A DNA stretch of 64,000 nt from JAADJA01 sp963840975 (GCA_963840975.1 CAWJBC010000002.1:372001-436000), one strand, 5' to 3'. Counted from the first letter of the stretch, positions 55,401 to 64,000 are shown. Numbers and translations: made by a program. The notes: a model not told the origin generated them from the sequence alone.

Positions 55401-56602
55401 TTACCCGGATATTCTTCCATGTGGGCAATCAGAATAGAATTTTCAGCCCAGTTGGTCGTTGCATCGGGATTGAAATAGTGATCAAGTGTTTTTTGAATTT
55501 GCAGATCCAGTTCGGCAAGATTATCATAAACAATCCGCCCGATGGCAATGTCGGCATAATGATCATCCGGGCCGTTCATACAAGTGTACCAGCTGTCGGA
55601 ATAGGAGGCGTCCTCTGCTCCCGGCGCCCAGTAGTACATAGGAACATCATTGGTGCCGGGAGGATTGCCACCGTTTGGATAAGCATCACCCACCATCAAA
55701 ATGTATTCAAGTCCCTCATTGTTGTATAGCGGGGTAATGTAATCCTTAAAATTCTGAGGTGTAATAAATCCTGCCTGAAGTGTTTTTACCTCTACCCTAA
55801 ATCCCTGCTGGTTTTTCCAGTCAACTAAAGGTTGAATAGAATTCAATGCTTCGGTATTGGTGATGATCAGGTATTTGATATCATCATTGCTCAACAGATT
55901 CATCGAATATCCGAGTGATTGAAAATTCAAAACCTGCGCCTGATACATTTTAAAGAAATTAGGACTCACATTTTTGTTGGGTTGAAAAGTAAAACCGGGA
56001 TCAGTTCCATAAAATTCGATTTCAAGTCTGAGATGAGTTACTACTTCAAGTTCCTGAGATGAAGTATTGTAATTAAATGGAATTATGTGTAAACCTGAAA
56101 TTTTAATATCTCTCCAGATACCGGGCTGATCCAGGTAAACCTGACTGACCGGAAAAGAATTGGGTTGGGAATAGAACTTCTGGTCCATTACAAATGCCTT
56201 GTCTTGCCCGCCCGGATTATCGGTTGTAGGGGTTTGGAATGGGTAAATAAAATAGTTTTGAAACTTCATGGTTTCCTTCTCCAAAACATTGACCCTGACC
56301 AATTGGTTTCCCGGGATACCGATCAGTTCGCTGATCATCGGCAATTCGGGTTTTCCAATGTCTTTGGTTGTTCTGTTTTCGATTAATTCCAGGCGTTTAA
56401 ACGAACGCCCCTCCTGTGTAATATCCGAGACAAACATTCCCGAAATCGAAATGTCAAGAACAACTGTTGATTGATCCTGTTCTTCGATAAGAATTTGGGG
56501 GGTTCCGGGAACATCAGAATTAAAACCAACCCACGATTTCTGAGCCATTGTGCCTAAGGAAAGCACAGTTAAAATGGTAACATAAAATAATAATCTTTTC
56601 AT
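52403..56602 (-). CDS. Gingipain-like C25 peptidase B with altered C-terminus
   Basis: 1399 residues as read. Signal peptide ending LGTMAQ; propeptide (about 25-235); catalytic domain (about 240-600) with His452 in NYRGHGSATELW and Cys488/Cys489 in FDVCCDNMD. Ig-like domains and two DxxGNxxGxxxxGE loops follow, then a DJ-1/glutamine-amidotransferase-like segment (about 980-1150; LYSTVFLCLGIYSENHVLSS), a PKD domain (WEWTFEGGSPA), and a CTD (NPSNGRITVDFDQ to SKGVYFIKLR). After that the frame is wrong: adding one base near 52505 gives TDRQEETRKIIIQ and a stop at 52464, the normal T9SS end. As written, the protein runs 20 codons further through its terminator and lacks the final sorting strand. 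Confidence 0.82.
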   Translation of the reverse strand: MKRLLFYVTILTVLSLGTMAQKSWVGFNSDVPGTPQILIEEQDQSTVVLDISISGMFVSDITQEGRSFKRLELIENRTTKDIGKPELPMISELIGIPGNQLVRVNVLEKETMKFQNYFIYPFQTPTTDNPGGQDKAFVMDQKFYSQPNSFPVSQVYLDQPGIWRDIKISGLHIIPFNYNTSSQELEVVTHLRLEIEFYGTDPGFTFQPNKNVSPNFFKMYQAQVLNFQSLGYSMNLLSNDDIKYLIITNTEALNSIQPLVDWKNQQGFRVEVKTLQAGFITPQNFKDYITPLYNNEGLEYILMVGDAYPNGGNPPGTNDVPMYYWAPGAEDASYSDSWYTCMNGPDDHYADIAIGRIVYDNLAELDLQIQKTLDHYFNPDATTNWAENSILIAHMEEYPGKYTQCSEEIRTYPYSLQTPIFQQAYGGAGYTNTQVVSYVNANSCGIFNYRGHGSATELWQWCPQGSFTAQHVNQLTNNDRLFVFFDVCCDNMDIVAHAGDCLCESFMKSPVACVATNGAIIPSYTIPNHDYDKEMYKAIFDEGINNIGYITNFANITVLNVHGTIGRSNVRTYLWLGDASIEPWTLQPANLTVSHDGQLFLGLSNFSVSVLGTGGPIANAMVCVSNDDQSVYGVAYTDASGYAEVVFDGPVQEAGMAKVTVTAHNHLPYQADIPVIPQSGPYVVKDSFVLNDLTGGNGDGMMDYGESIMLSLAVKNVGIAQAIGVTVTLSTNDTYITFTDNTHFYGNIGPDQVVMGTDAFTFDVANDIPDEHYVVINVEANGGSDDIWTSNFSLMGHAPVLTLGEVVISDPAGNNNGKIDPGETVNLVISAENSGSSETFNLVGELSGIDPFLTINTSQVNYGNIPGGSNATGIFNVTASVNTPAGHLVDLTFDMSADMGINGTGSFNIVIGQIPVLIIDLDGNHNSAPAMEAALQDMEMSYETSTIIPADLNLYSTVFLCLGIYSENHVLSSAEGQAFADYLNNGGSMYMEGGDTWAYDAQTAAHAMFNIDGVSDGSGDMGTILGMAGTFTEGLSFGYNGDNNWMDHLEPIGTAVKIFSNQSPVYGTGIAYDGGNYKTIGTSHEFGGLVDGASPSTKEELMSMYLDFLGISQGLQAMFGSSTTEPCTQSMIDFYDLSSGGAISWEWTFEGGSPATSTEQNPVVAYFTAGTFDVTLTVSDGLETNTMMLENYITVTAPSQIPGTPTGENEICTNWSPPTQYSTTGAANAESYIWEIMPSAAGTISGGGTTASVTWVLNWEGTATIRVKGYNEPCGEGQFSENLSVACSICTGINEQAELDGVRIYPNPSNGRITVDFDQNVGSTEITVINMLNKVVFTDKTETMTGKTMNIDLGDLSKGVYFIKLRPTGRKKRGRLLFSSFEIDNYKAKRLSKMGSLLF
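52410..52438 (-). terminator. Terminator of C25 peptidase B
   Basis: AAAAGGCTG (52410-52418) pairs with CAGCCTTTT (52430-52438), with an inner CC/GG pair, and runs into TTTTGTTTTAA on the minus strand. The present reading frame of peptidase B runs through it, which itself indicates that the frame is shifted. Confidence 0.8.
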
Positions 56603-56638
56603 CTTATTTAAAATTTATGATTTTCAAAGGACAGAGGT

Positions 56639-56669
56639 CAAAGTTAAATAAAAAACTAATCCTTTCAAC
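56639..56669 (-). promoter_or_regulatory. Promoter of C25 peptidase B
   Basis: Minus-strand TAACTTTG (56639-56646) has GTTG (56666-56669) 19 bases upstream as the -33 element. It lies in the 73-base gap between peptidases B and C, so each gene can be expressed separately. Confidence 0.5.
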
Positions 56670-56675
56670 ATCAGC

Positions 56676-58740
56676 CTATTTTGTCAGGATTAATTTCTCA
56701 ATTCGAGTTTGTTCGTCCGATTCAATCCTTATAAAATAAATACCTGCCTCGATTTCAGCCACCGAAAAATTCATTTGATAATTTCCAGCGGATTGCTTTT
56801 CGGGAACAGATAAAACTTTAATCTCCTGCCCAACGCAATTGAGCAGCGCAACTTTAACAGAAGTTTCTTTATTCAGATTGTATTGAACTGAAAAATATCC
56901 CGTTGATGGATTGGGGTAAATGGCAAATCCTTGCTCATTGATTTCATGAATGCCTGTAGCCAGAGCAACAGAAACAGGATAGGAGGCCGGCAAGCAGTCG
57001 TAACCGGTAACAATCAATTGCGCATCGCCAGCAGATGTAAATGGAAGATCGAAATTAATATCAGCAACTCCATAAGCATCCGTTGTTGCTGTGCCATACA
57101 ATACACCATCCATCAGGAAAGCGCATGTAATGTTTTCCATTGGGTTTCCATCACTGGTAACAGTGACAGTGGTGGAAGAAGCAGTGCTCAGAATTTCGCT
57201 TTCGTAGGTTGTCTCAATTGCAATGGGTTCTGCAGTCCAGATAGACAGAGTTGGGTCGCCCAGGATATTGATATCATAAAAGTTCCATCGCAATGCGCCT
57301 TCTTCCCACTGTCCCGGTGCTGTAACCCATGGAGCCGTTTGAATTTTTGCCTCCATAAAAGCCGCGCCGATATGATTGATCTTTTCGTGGTAAAGTGCAT
57401 CCATCATTTCGCGATGAAGATGAGCAGCAGGTCCCTCTGTTTGACCTTCGTTGAACCAGCCGTACCTTGAATTTCCAATGACAGCTACAGCAAAATTTGA
57501 AATGCTTGCCATTTTTTCCATGATGCAGTCATTGTCATCAAAAGCACCGCAAATACAACCATGCGATTGAAAAATGGTAAAGTTGTGGTCTAAACCGTTG
57601 GCACCATAAAAGTTTGCATTAGTAATATCAGAATTACTCATATAAGCCACATAATTTGAGTTGGCATGACCCACATGATGCACATACTGTTTTCCTGAAT
57701 TGATAGCTGTTATCAAATCATTGGCAGACCATGACTGGTTTTCTTCATAAAGCTTTTGAAAGTTATAGCTTTCCGGAACGCACCAGGTTTCATAACCGTT
57801 TTCAGTGCTATGACCGATCAGCAGTTCGAGGTAATCCGAACCCCATGTTTCCGGACTGCCGTACAACCACTCTCCTGCTAATAATGTATTATTAAACTCG
57901 CCTAAGACAGGATTATTCTGATAGAAAATTGTTTTGTGAAGCATGTTGTTCAGTTCCGTTAAATTGCTGAACGAAAAACGTCCGACAGCTATTTCAGGCA
58001 GCAAATCATCTTCGCCCGGCTCGCCCCAACTATTATCTCCGTCGGTGTTCCAGTTACCATCTAGCCCGGAAAAATAAAGATCGGCAGGAATATTATTATC
58101 TTCATATCCTGAGCCGGATTGGGCATAACAATAAAAACCGCGGTAAGGAACATGTTCGACATCTCCTCCCAATAGAACATATTCCACACTGTGATCCTGG
58201 TATTCCTGAATGATAAAATTCCTGATTTTTTCTTGTAAATCCTGCCCTGTGCTGCTTGTATTAATGGTTTCCCTTGTTACCACCTGAGATTTTATTCCTC
58301 TTTCGAGGTAAATATCAATAAGCTCCTGAAAATTGCCTGCAAACTGGTCAGGTGTTACGATGAGCAATTGATAATCATCTTCGCTCTTCGATGCAGAGGG
58401 ATATTGAGAAATCGTTTCAGGATTTTGTGAAAATGACAACACCCTGTCATAAATATTCACTTCTGATTTCAGGTTTTCAATAGCATTGACCGATTGAGCT
58501 GAAGGCTCAGTAGTGATTTTGATGGTCACTTTTTTGTAAACCGATACCACTCCCGTTACAGGATTGAACCTGACAGGGGTGAATGTGGATAAAGCAAAAG
58601 CATATCCATTCATGTAATTGGTGATGAGTTGACCGGTAGGGACAGTCGGATAAAAAGCATCGGTTTGATAAACAAGTTCATTTAAACTGAATGTGCCGTC
58701 GCCGGGTTCTGATAATGGCCTTGAAGCTTGCTGGGGATAC
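56676..58740 (-). CDS. Gingipain-like C25 peptidase C, main part (frameshifted)
   Basis: About 688 residues in the frame opening near 58740 with LYPQQASRPLSEPGDGTFSL. Catalytic domain: DDYQLLIVTPDQFAGNFQEL, YVLLGGDVEHVPYRGFY, the catalytic His in YVHHVGHANSNY, and the nucleophile in FQSHGCICGAFDDND. One Ig-like domain (TTVTVTSDGNPMENITCAF) and a type A CTD (NPSTGYFSVQYNL to TRIEKLILTK) follow directly. It is much shorter than peptidases A, B and D and lacks their long stalk. The first residues belong to the fragment at 58678-59016; a single extra base near 58740 divides them. Confidence 0.8.
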
Positions 58741-59016
58741 AAGATAATAAACGCCCGAAAGCTGAACATCATCCTCACCGATAAATTCGATTGTGGTAGC
58801 ACTTTCTCCCGGAGGAAGTAAAAGCTGAACTGATTGATAAGGCAGCGCGGGCTCACCTGTTTTACCGGTAATTAAAGTGTTGTTAAAATGGATCATTTGA
58901 AAATCGCCGGATGAAACTACACTCGGATTGTCAAAATAGTAAGTCTTTTCAACAACACCTGCTTCAATCGTAAACAGCGAAGCCATCAATAAAACGAAAA
59001 CATAGATTTTTTTCAT
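58678..59016 (-). CDS. Gingipain-like C25 peptidase C, N-terminal fragment
   Basis: The signal peptide MKKIYVFVLLMASLFTIEAG is followed by the start of a C25 propeptide (YYFDNPSVVSSGDFQMIHFN, GEPALPYQSVQLLLPPGESA). True coding runs to about 58741 (LSGVYYL); the last 21 codons are out of register. On the minus strand, CTTGTATCC with one base removed reads CTT-TAT-CCC, restoring Leu-Tyr-Pro and the rest of the peptidase. Combined length would be about 780 residues. Confidence 0.75.
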   Translation of the reverse strand: MKKIYVFVLLMASLFTIEAGVVEKTYYFDNPSVVSSGDFQMIHFNNTLITGKTGEPALPYQSVQLLLPPGESATTIEFIGEDDVQLSGVYYLVSPASFKAIIRTRRRHIQFK

Positions 59017-59210
59017 AATGTGTGAGAAAATATAAATTTATAAAAATATAATTGGATTGTATTTCATGATGATAAAGACAATGACAATTTTTAAATAGTT
59101 GTTTAACGGTTCCAAAATTAAAAAGTTTACCCATGCTTGGTTCATTAATTTTCATTTGAAATAAAGGAGGAAATGAACCAGGGAGCAACACTGACCATTA
59201 TGTCAAAAAA

Positions 59211-59240
59211 AAACCCTGCATTTAAGGTGCAGGGCTTTTT
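59211..59240. terminator. Terminator after C25 peptidase D
   Basis: CCCTGCA (59214-59220) pairs with TGCAGGG (59228-59234), flanked by AAA on one side and TTTTT on the other, so it could act on both strands. It is 10 bases beyond the peptidase D stop. Confidence 0.8.
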
Positions 59241-59246
59241 CAACTA

Positions 59247-62200
59247 CTATTTATTTATTATCAATTTTCTGTTTACCCTGAGTTCCTTGCCCTCAAGCCT
59301 GATAAAGTAAATACCCTTTTCAACATTCATCTGAATGGTTTGGTTGAAGTTTTTATTAACCTGAATATTTTCAGTTTCATAAACCAATCTGCTTTGTGCG
59401 TTGTAAATTCGTATAGCAATTACTTCGTTGTTATCGCCGCTTAACTCAACCGTAAAACTACCGTTGTTTGGATTGGGCGAAATGGAAATGTCAAAGCCAG
59501 CGGTGTTTTCATCTACACCACTGGTATTCACAACAAGGGTCATGTTATCGGACACTTCTCCGCAATCTTCATTGCCGGCTGTCAATGTTAATGTTGCCTG
59601 TTCAGCTGCAATATCGTTTATTCCCGGAGTATAGGTAGGATTTACAGAAGACGCATCATCAAACGTACCATCGCCTGAAGTTGTCCAAGAAACCATGAAG
59701 GCGTTTGCAACAGTAGCATCAGCAATTGTATAGGTTTCATCTGAATTGATCTGATGATCCTCCCCTGCAAAAGCCATTGCAACAGCATTGATTGTTAGCA
59801 TCATTTCTGATGTCGCCACCTCACAGGGTCCATTACCCATAGCGCTTAGTGTAAGTGTTACTGAACCTGTAACTGCATCATTTACACCCGGAGTATAAAC
59901 TGCATTCAGAATAGCATTATTATCAAAAGTTCCATCGCCGGAAGTCGCCCATTCAACTAAGGTATAGTTATCAGCAGAAGCGTTCAATGCCAGCGGAACA
60001 TTGCTGCATGTTTCAGTATTTTCTCCTGCGAATGCCATCGCGGCGGGTTCAAATGTAAGTATAAGATCATCATTCGCATAGCCGCAGAGGGGATTCCCAT
60101 TTACCTCGAACATCAATGTTACCGATCCGGCTGCAATATCTCCGTTTCCGGGAGTATAAACAGGATTGATAATATTTGCATCATTGTAAGTTCCATCACC
60201 GGAAGTTGTCCAATTAACCGAAACATAATTTTCAGCCATTGCATACATTAATTCGAAGGTAGCATTGCTGCAAACAAGTTCATCTTGTCCGGCATTTGCA
60301 ACGGGTGCGCTGTGAATGGTCAGTGTCATATTATCAGTAACGTCATTTTCAGGACCGTAGGCAGTTAATGTGAGCACTACCGATCCGTTGGTAATATCAC
60401 CGGTTCCTGGAGTATAAACCGGGTTTAATACCTGGCTGTTATCGAAAGTTCCGTTGCCCGAAGTAGTCCAGTTAACAAGGTTATATAATGAAGCTGTACC
60501 ATTGCAGGAATACGTATCGTCTTCGCAGATGGACCCATCCTGACCGGCATAAGCAGTAGTCATTGGGGGTGCAGGCAATACGATAAAATCGAGCCATGCA
60601 CAGTCGCTTCCCCCTGCGACACTGACATCTTTACTATATTCCCATTTAAAGGTATGCATTCCGGCGGTTACGGCAATTGCTTCGCGCGCCCATCCAACTT
60701 CACCCGACCAGGAGGACTTTAAGATATTATCAACATAAAATTTGAGGAAGTCATAACTTGCTTCAGATGAAACTTTGTACCAGAAAGAGATACTATCAGC
60801 ACCAAAAATTTCATATTGAAGTGACAAATAATTGCTCTGGCTGTTGCCCAAAGATCCTGATTTTATACTATATGAGCCTTCATAAGGATTTACAGTTGAT
60901 ACAGCCCAGTTGGTAGTACCTCCGGTCAGCCAGTTGAACTGGCTTAAATCTCCTGTTTCCCAGTCTTCCACTATCAGACCAATGGTAGCGCCAAAATTTT
61001 CGAGTTGATTATATCCACCCGATGTTACATCATACATAAAACTTACACCCGTTCCGATTGGTGCATTTGGGGCAACCGTTAAGTTGAAAGCAGCTTCTTC
61101 CATCAAACCGGCGCCAAGGACATTGAAATTATAAGCAGAATTATTCAGGGTAATAAATCCGCTTGAACAACTCAGGTTCCCGATGGTGCCCATTGCATCA
61201 TAGGAACCATTGTTATAGGTTGGAATCAGCACAATGGCTGTTTCCCCCGGATCGAGACGGCCGTTGTTATTTCCCTGTGAGTCATCAATCATTAGTGACC
61301 CAACTTCAAGTACCGGTCCATGACCCACAACACTGAAGTAAGTAATCCAGGTAGCATTTCCATCGGTTGCAATCATTTCAAAGACGACAGTGTACATATC
61401 AGGGATATTATCGGCAACTTCCCAGGCGAAACCGTCAACGATAACTGCTGTGGCTCCGGCTACGATAGTACCGTAGGTTTCTGTATTATCAGTTATAGAA
61501 ACAAACTCATCAGCAGAGGCAATGTTCACAATTACGTTGGTAGCATCCTCAATTCCAACATTTTCAACAGTAATAGAAGCCATAATGGATTCTGAGGTTT
61601 CCATCATTCCGTTTCCATTTCCGGAAGCATCATTAATTTCAACAGCATTTTGAACGATATAAGGGCCTGCAGGTGGAATTACTTCGACAAAAGATGTATA
61701 GCGGTAATAATTTTGCATAGTTATGGTAACCAGCATCTGATCAGGTGGCTGTTGGGGTGGAACTGTTATTGAAAGAGGACCACTTGTTGCAGTTGCAGTA
61801 GCAATGATTTCACCATTTACAGTCAGGGCTATGAAGGCGCCTTCATTGGCCGTTACATCAAAATTTGTCACTCCTGCATAGAGGATGGGATTATGAACCA
61901 CCGTCAAATTCTGCGGAATCTCTGAATACAGATTAAGAAATGCATCGCCATGATGATGAAACAAATTGTAAGTCACTTCTTTATTGGTTGTATTGTATGG
62001 CCAGGATGATTGTTGCAGAAAATATTTACCTGCTGCATTGGCAAATCCGGGCATCAAACCTCTTGATTCAGGATTGGTGCCATAGGCAGGCATAAAGTTG
62101 GGCCACATGTTATCAAACGCTCCCCAAACAAAGGCATCATTGACAAATGAATATGATACTTCGGAGTCCCCGATGGCACCTAAGGCTCCTGCATTATTGC

Positions 62201-63833
62201 CGCCGGAAGTATGACGGTGAAGTTTTTCAACCATGCATTCTCCGGAGTAATTATATTTCCCTGTTAAACAGTTTACGGACCAAATATAAGTGAGATCGGT
62301 ATTGGTCAAATTATTGATATGACTATTGGAAAAATCAGGCTCTCCCCATAACGTTTCGGCTCCATGGTCACGATGAAGCAAGATAAATGCTCCATTGTTG
62401 ATACCTGTTACAACATTATTTCCTGTTCCGTTCCAACTGCAGTTTACCTGTCCGGGTGTTGCAGGTATATATCCCAGTCCATTGGGACCAAAATAATTCA
62501 CAACTGTGGTGGTGTTCGTTGCTGTTGACCACGGACCGGAGGTAGGAGTTCCATTATAGATCGCATTCACACGGTTGGTTGTTTTACCTAATTCCTGTTC
62601 CCAGAATCCGGCTACTGATTCCGTGCATATCTGGAACCACCTCTCTGTCTGGTAACCCATACATGTCATGGGATGAGCATAAAAGTCCGGATCGGTGGGT
62701 GGATTTCTTTCATAGTTGATAAACTTGGTGACCATGGTTTGAAGCTGGGTAGCATTATTGGCTGTCATTCTTGCTGTGATGATGTCCGGCATCTGATCGG
62801 CATTGACATCACCATAAATATTATCCGAAACACAATAGCTGTTGTAAATAGGGGCTATAACGCTATTGGCAATGTTGGTACCATAATCGCCAAACAGTAA
62901 TATAGCTGCCGGTGGAATGTCCCAGGTATTATAGGCATTATTAATATAATTTTCAATGGTGATGGCATTGTTAGCCCCTATTTCGCTTAGTGTTACCACT
63001 TCGGTCTTTATGCCCTGCAAGGTCCTGAATTCTTTGATGGAGTCTGCCCATTGAAGAAAATCAGCGCCTGTGGGGGAAATAATAAGGTATTCGCATCCCG
63101 TTTCATCTTTGGATTGAAAGGATTTATTATAATCCATCTTTGGAAGCGATTCATAGTTCAGCAACATATCCGATAGCATTGGATCCCACCAGCGGCTTCT
63201 TAAACGATCTTCACCAAAGTGTCCGGTACCTCCTTCAAAGGTTACTTCGATTTTCAGGTCGCGGTAAACAATCAATTCTTTTGTAACAGGATTGTATTGA
63301 AATGGTGTGACACCCAGTATAACAGCATCTACACCTCTCACCTGAGTAACTTCAGAAAGAATAACCGGATTTGCAGGATAAAATTCATTTTTTGAGTAAA
63401 TATCCATGTTCTGATTGTATACGAGCGGGTTGTCATCGTTTGCCCAGGGAATTTTAAATGCCGGAGCTAATTCAATATTTGAAAATTTTTCAGTTCTGGA
63501 TGATATCACCTTATAGTGAACTGTTGCTCCCTGCGGAATAGCCACATACCTTCCGTCACCCGGTAGATTGGGGGCACCCTCATTGTTGGGTAATAAAGTA
63601 CCCGGAAGTCCGATGGCATCCATCGGGATTCCATTGATCAAATCTTTTGAAAGAGAGAAATTACTGATCGAATAATTCACCTCAACACCTGAAGTTTTTT
63701 GTGTTTTCAGCGAAAATCCCTGTTTTCCCCAACTGTCGGAATACTTAAAATCATCAGCAAAAGTAATTCCTGCAAAGAAGAAGGCAAGTACCAAAAGACT
63801 TAACCTGGTTTCAATTTGTAGTAAATGTTTCAT
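59247..63833 (-). CDS. Gingipain-like C25 peptidase D (intact)
   Basis: 1528 residues. Signal peptide ending GITFAD; propeptide (about 25-245); catalytic domain (about 250-620) with His490 in HRDHGAETLWGEP and Cys522 in SVNCLTGKYNYSG, 32 residues apart, as in gingipain RgpB (His211/Cys244, 33 apart). Then come an Ig-like domain, two domains with calcium-loop-like DxxGNxNGxxxxGE motifs, a jelly-roll (EDWETGDLSQFNW), four tandem repeats of about 87 residues (about 1095-1440; WTTSGDGTFD..NPVYTPG..DI), and a type A CTD (NPNNGSFTVELSG to RVNRKLIINK). It is a close paralogue of peptidase A in its first 1090 residues, but its tail differs. It is the only one of the four C25 genes here without a frameshift. 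Arg or Lys specificity cannot be read. Confidence 0.9.
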   Translation of the reverse strand: MKHLLQIETRLSLLVLAFFFAGITFADDFKYSDSWGKQGFSLKTQKTSGVEVNYSISNFSLSKDLINGIPMDAIGLPGTLLPNNEGAPNLPGDGRYVAIPQGATVHYKVISSRTEKFSNIELAPAFKIPWANDDNPLVYNQNMDIYSKNEFYPANPVILSEVTQVRGVDAVILGVTPFQYNPVTKELIVYRDLKIEVTFEGGTGHFGEDRLRSRWWDPMLSDMLLNYESLPKMDYNKSFQSKDETGCEYLIISPTGADFLQWADSIKEFRTLQGIKTEVVTLSEIGANNAITIENYINNAYNTWDIPPAAILLFGDYGTNIANSVIAPIYNSYCVSDNIYGDVNADQMPDIITARMTANNATQLQTMVTKFINYERNPPTDPDFYAHPMTCMGYQTERWFQICTESVAGFWEQELGKTTNRVNAIYNGTPTSGPWSTATNTTTVVNYFGPNGLGYIPATPGQVNCSWNGTGNNVVTGINNGAFILLHRDHGAETLWGEPDFSNSHINNLTNTDLTYIWSVNCLTGKYNYSGECMVEKLHRHTSGGNNAGALGAIGDSEVSYSFVNDAFVWGAFDNMWPNFMPAYGTNPESRGLMPGFANAAGKYFLQQSSWPYNTTNKEVTYNLFHHHGDAFLNLYSEIPQNLTVVHNPILYAGVTNFDVTANEGAFIALTVNGEIIATATATSGPLSITVPPQQPPDQMLVTITMQNYYRYTSFVEVIPPAGPYIVQNAVEINDASGNGNGMMETSESIMASITVENVGIEDATNVIVNIASADEFVSITDNTETYGTIVAGATAVIVDGFAWEVADNIPDMYTVVFEMIATDGNATWITYFSVVGHGPVLEVGSLMIDDSQGNNNGRLDPGETAIVLIPTYNNGSYDAMGTIGNLSCSSGFITLNNSAYNFNVLGAGLMEEAAFNLTVAPNAPIGTGVSFMYDVTSGGYNQLENFGATIGLIVEDWETGDLSQFNWLTGGTTNWAVSTVNPYEGSYSIKSGSLGNSQSNYLSLQYEIFGADSISFWYKVSSEASYDFLKFYVDNILKSSWSGEVGWAREAIAVTAGMHTFKWEYSKDVSVAGGSDCAWLDFIVLPAPPMTTAYAGQDGSICEDDTYSCNGTASLYNLVNWTTSGNGTFDNSQVLNPVYTPGTGDITNGSVVLTLTAYGPENDVTDNMTLTIHSAPVANAGQDELVCSNATFELMYAMAENYVSVNWTTSGDGTYNDANIINPVYTPGNGDIAAGSVTLMFEVNGNPLCGYANDDLILTFEPAAMAFAGENTETCSNVPLALNASADNYTLVEWATSGDGTFDNNAILNAVYTPGVNDAVTGSVTLTLSAMGNGPCEVATSEMMLTINAVAMAFAGEDHQINSDETYTIADATVANAFMVSWTTSGDGTFDDASSVNPTYTPGINDIAAEQATLTLTAGNEDCGEVSDNMTLVVNTSGVDENTAGFDISISPNPNNGSFTVELSGDNNEVIAIRIYNAQSRLVYETENIQVNKNFNQTIQMNVEKGIYFIRLEGKELRVNRKLIINK

Positions 63834-64000
63834 AATTAATTTAATTAGTTATTATTTATAAGTTGTCGAAATCGAATTAAGATGTGCAGAACAGCCATGT
63901 TTTTGTAAAATTCAGATTGCCAAAATAATACTTTTTACTCAATGTTGCTTAAAGGGTTTTACCAAACGAATTAAAAATTACCTTATGATCATTTTTCCGG

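Noticed and set aside
59500..60560. Regular repeats in peptidase D considered as a repeat array or CRISPR
   Set aside because: The period is about 260 bases, in frame, and conserved at protein level; it is a tandem protein domain.

Overview
The window reads as chromosome of a Bacteroidota bacterium, probably Bacteroidales or a related uncultured lineage. The order-level call is inference. The evidence is six proteins with type IX secretion system (T9SS) C-terminal sorting domains plus the remains of a seventh, a PorE-like T9SS periplasmic protein, promoters of the TAnnTTTG type, families almost confined to the phylum (DUF4837, DUF5723), and a two-component-propeller sensor kinase paired with a LytTR regulator. 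I found no rRNA, tRNA, CRISPR array or complete insertion sequence.

Layout. 0-11 kb: a GH3-family acyl-adenylating enzyme cut by the window edge, a LysE exporter, an outer-membrane barrel, an extended SDR, flavodoxin with doubled promoter motifs, a TPR plus PorE-like pair, an MltF-type lytic transglycosylase and a DUF5723 protein. 11-22 kb: a small XRE regulator, a repeat-rich spacer, a T9SS cargo, then an export operon matching E. coli cecR-ybhGFSR (TetR, TolC, HlyD, DUF2147, two ABC ATPases, two permeases). That operon is interrupted by a four-helix-bundle gene lying between imperfect inverted repeats. 22-30 kb: sensor kinase and response regulator, DUF4837, an MltD-like LysM transglycosylase, TatA. 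30-35 kb: a secreted peptidylarginine deiminase homologue and the remains of another T9SS cargo gene. 34.5-38.3 kb: an operon of lysine 2,3-aminomutase (KamA), two ATP-grasp ligases and a GNAT acetyltransferase. 39-42 kb: mtnA fused back-to-back with a class II aldolase (an MTA / 5'-deoxyadenosine 'DHAP shunt' pair), two small envelope proteins and tag. 42-64 kb: about 21.5 kb of consecutive minus-strand T9SS cargo, with four gingipain-like C25 peptidases, a sialidase-like/GEVED protein and a stand-alone copy of a C25 stalk.

How the genes connect. PorE-like protein and the CTD cargoes belong to one secretion route. Gingipain-like proteases together with a peptidylarginine deiminase repeat the Porphyromonas pairing of protein cleavage and citrullination. 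The KamA operon most likely makes a beta-amino acid (the lysine-recognition aspartates are present) that is then ligated and perhaps acetylated. This is my best candidate for an undescribed pathway.

Caution. Between 32.7 and 58.8 kb at least five genes carry single-base frameshifts and one is broken many times, whereas the roughly 30 genes before 32.7 kb are intact. This is either real decay or phase variation in secreted-protein genes, or a locally poor consensus. Read mapping would decide.
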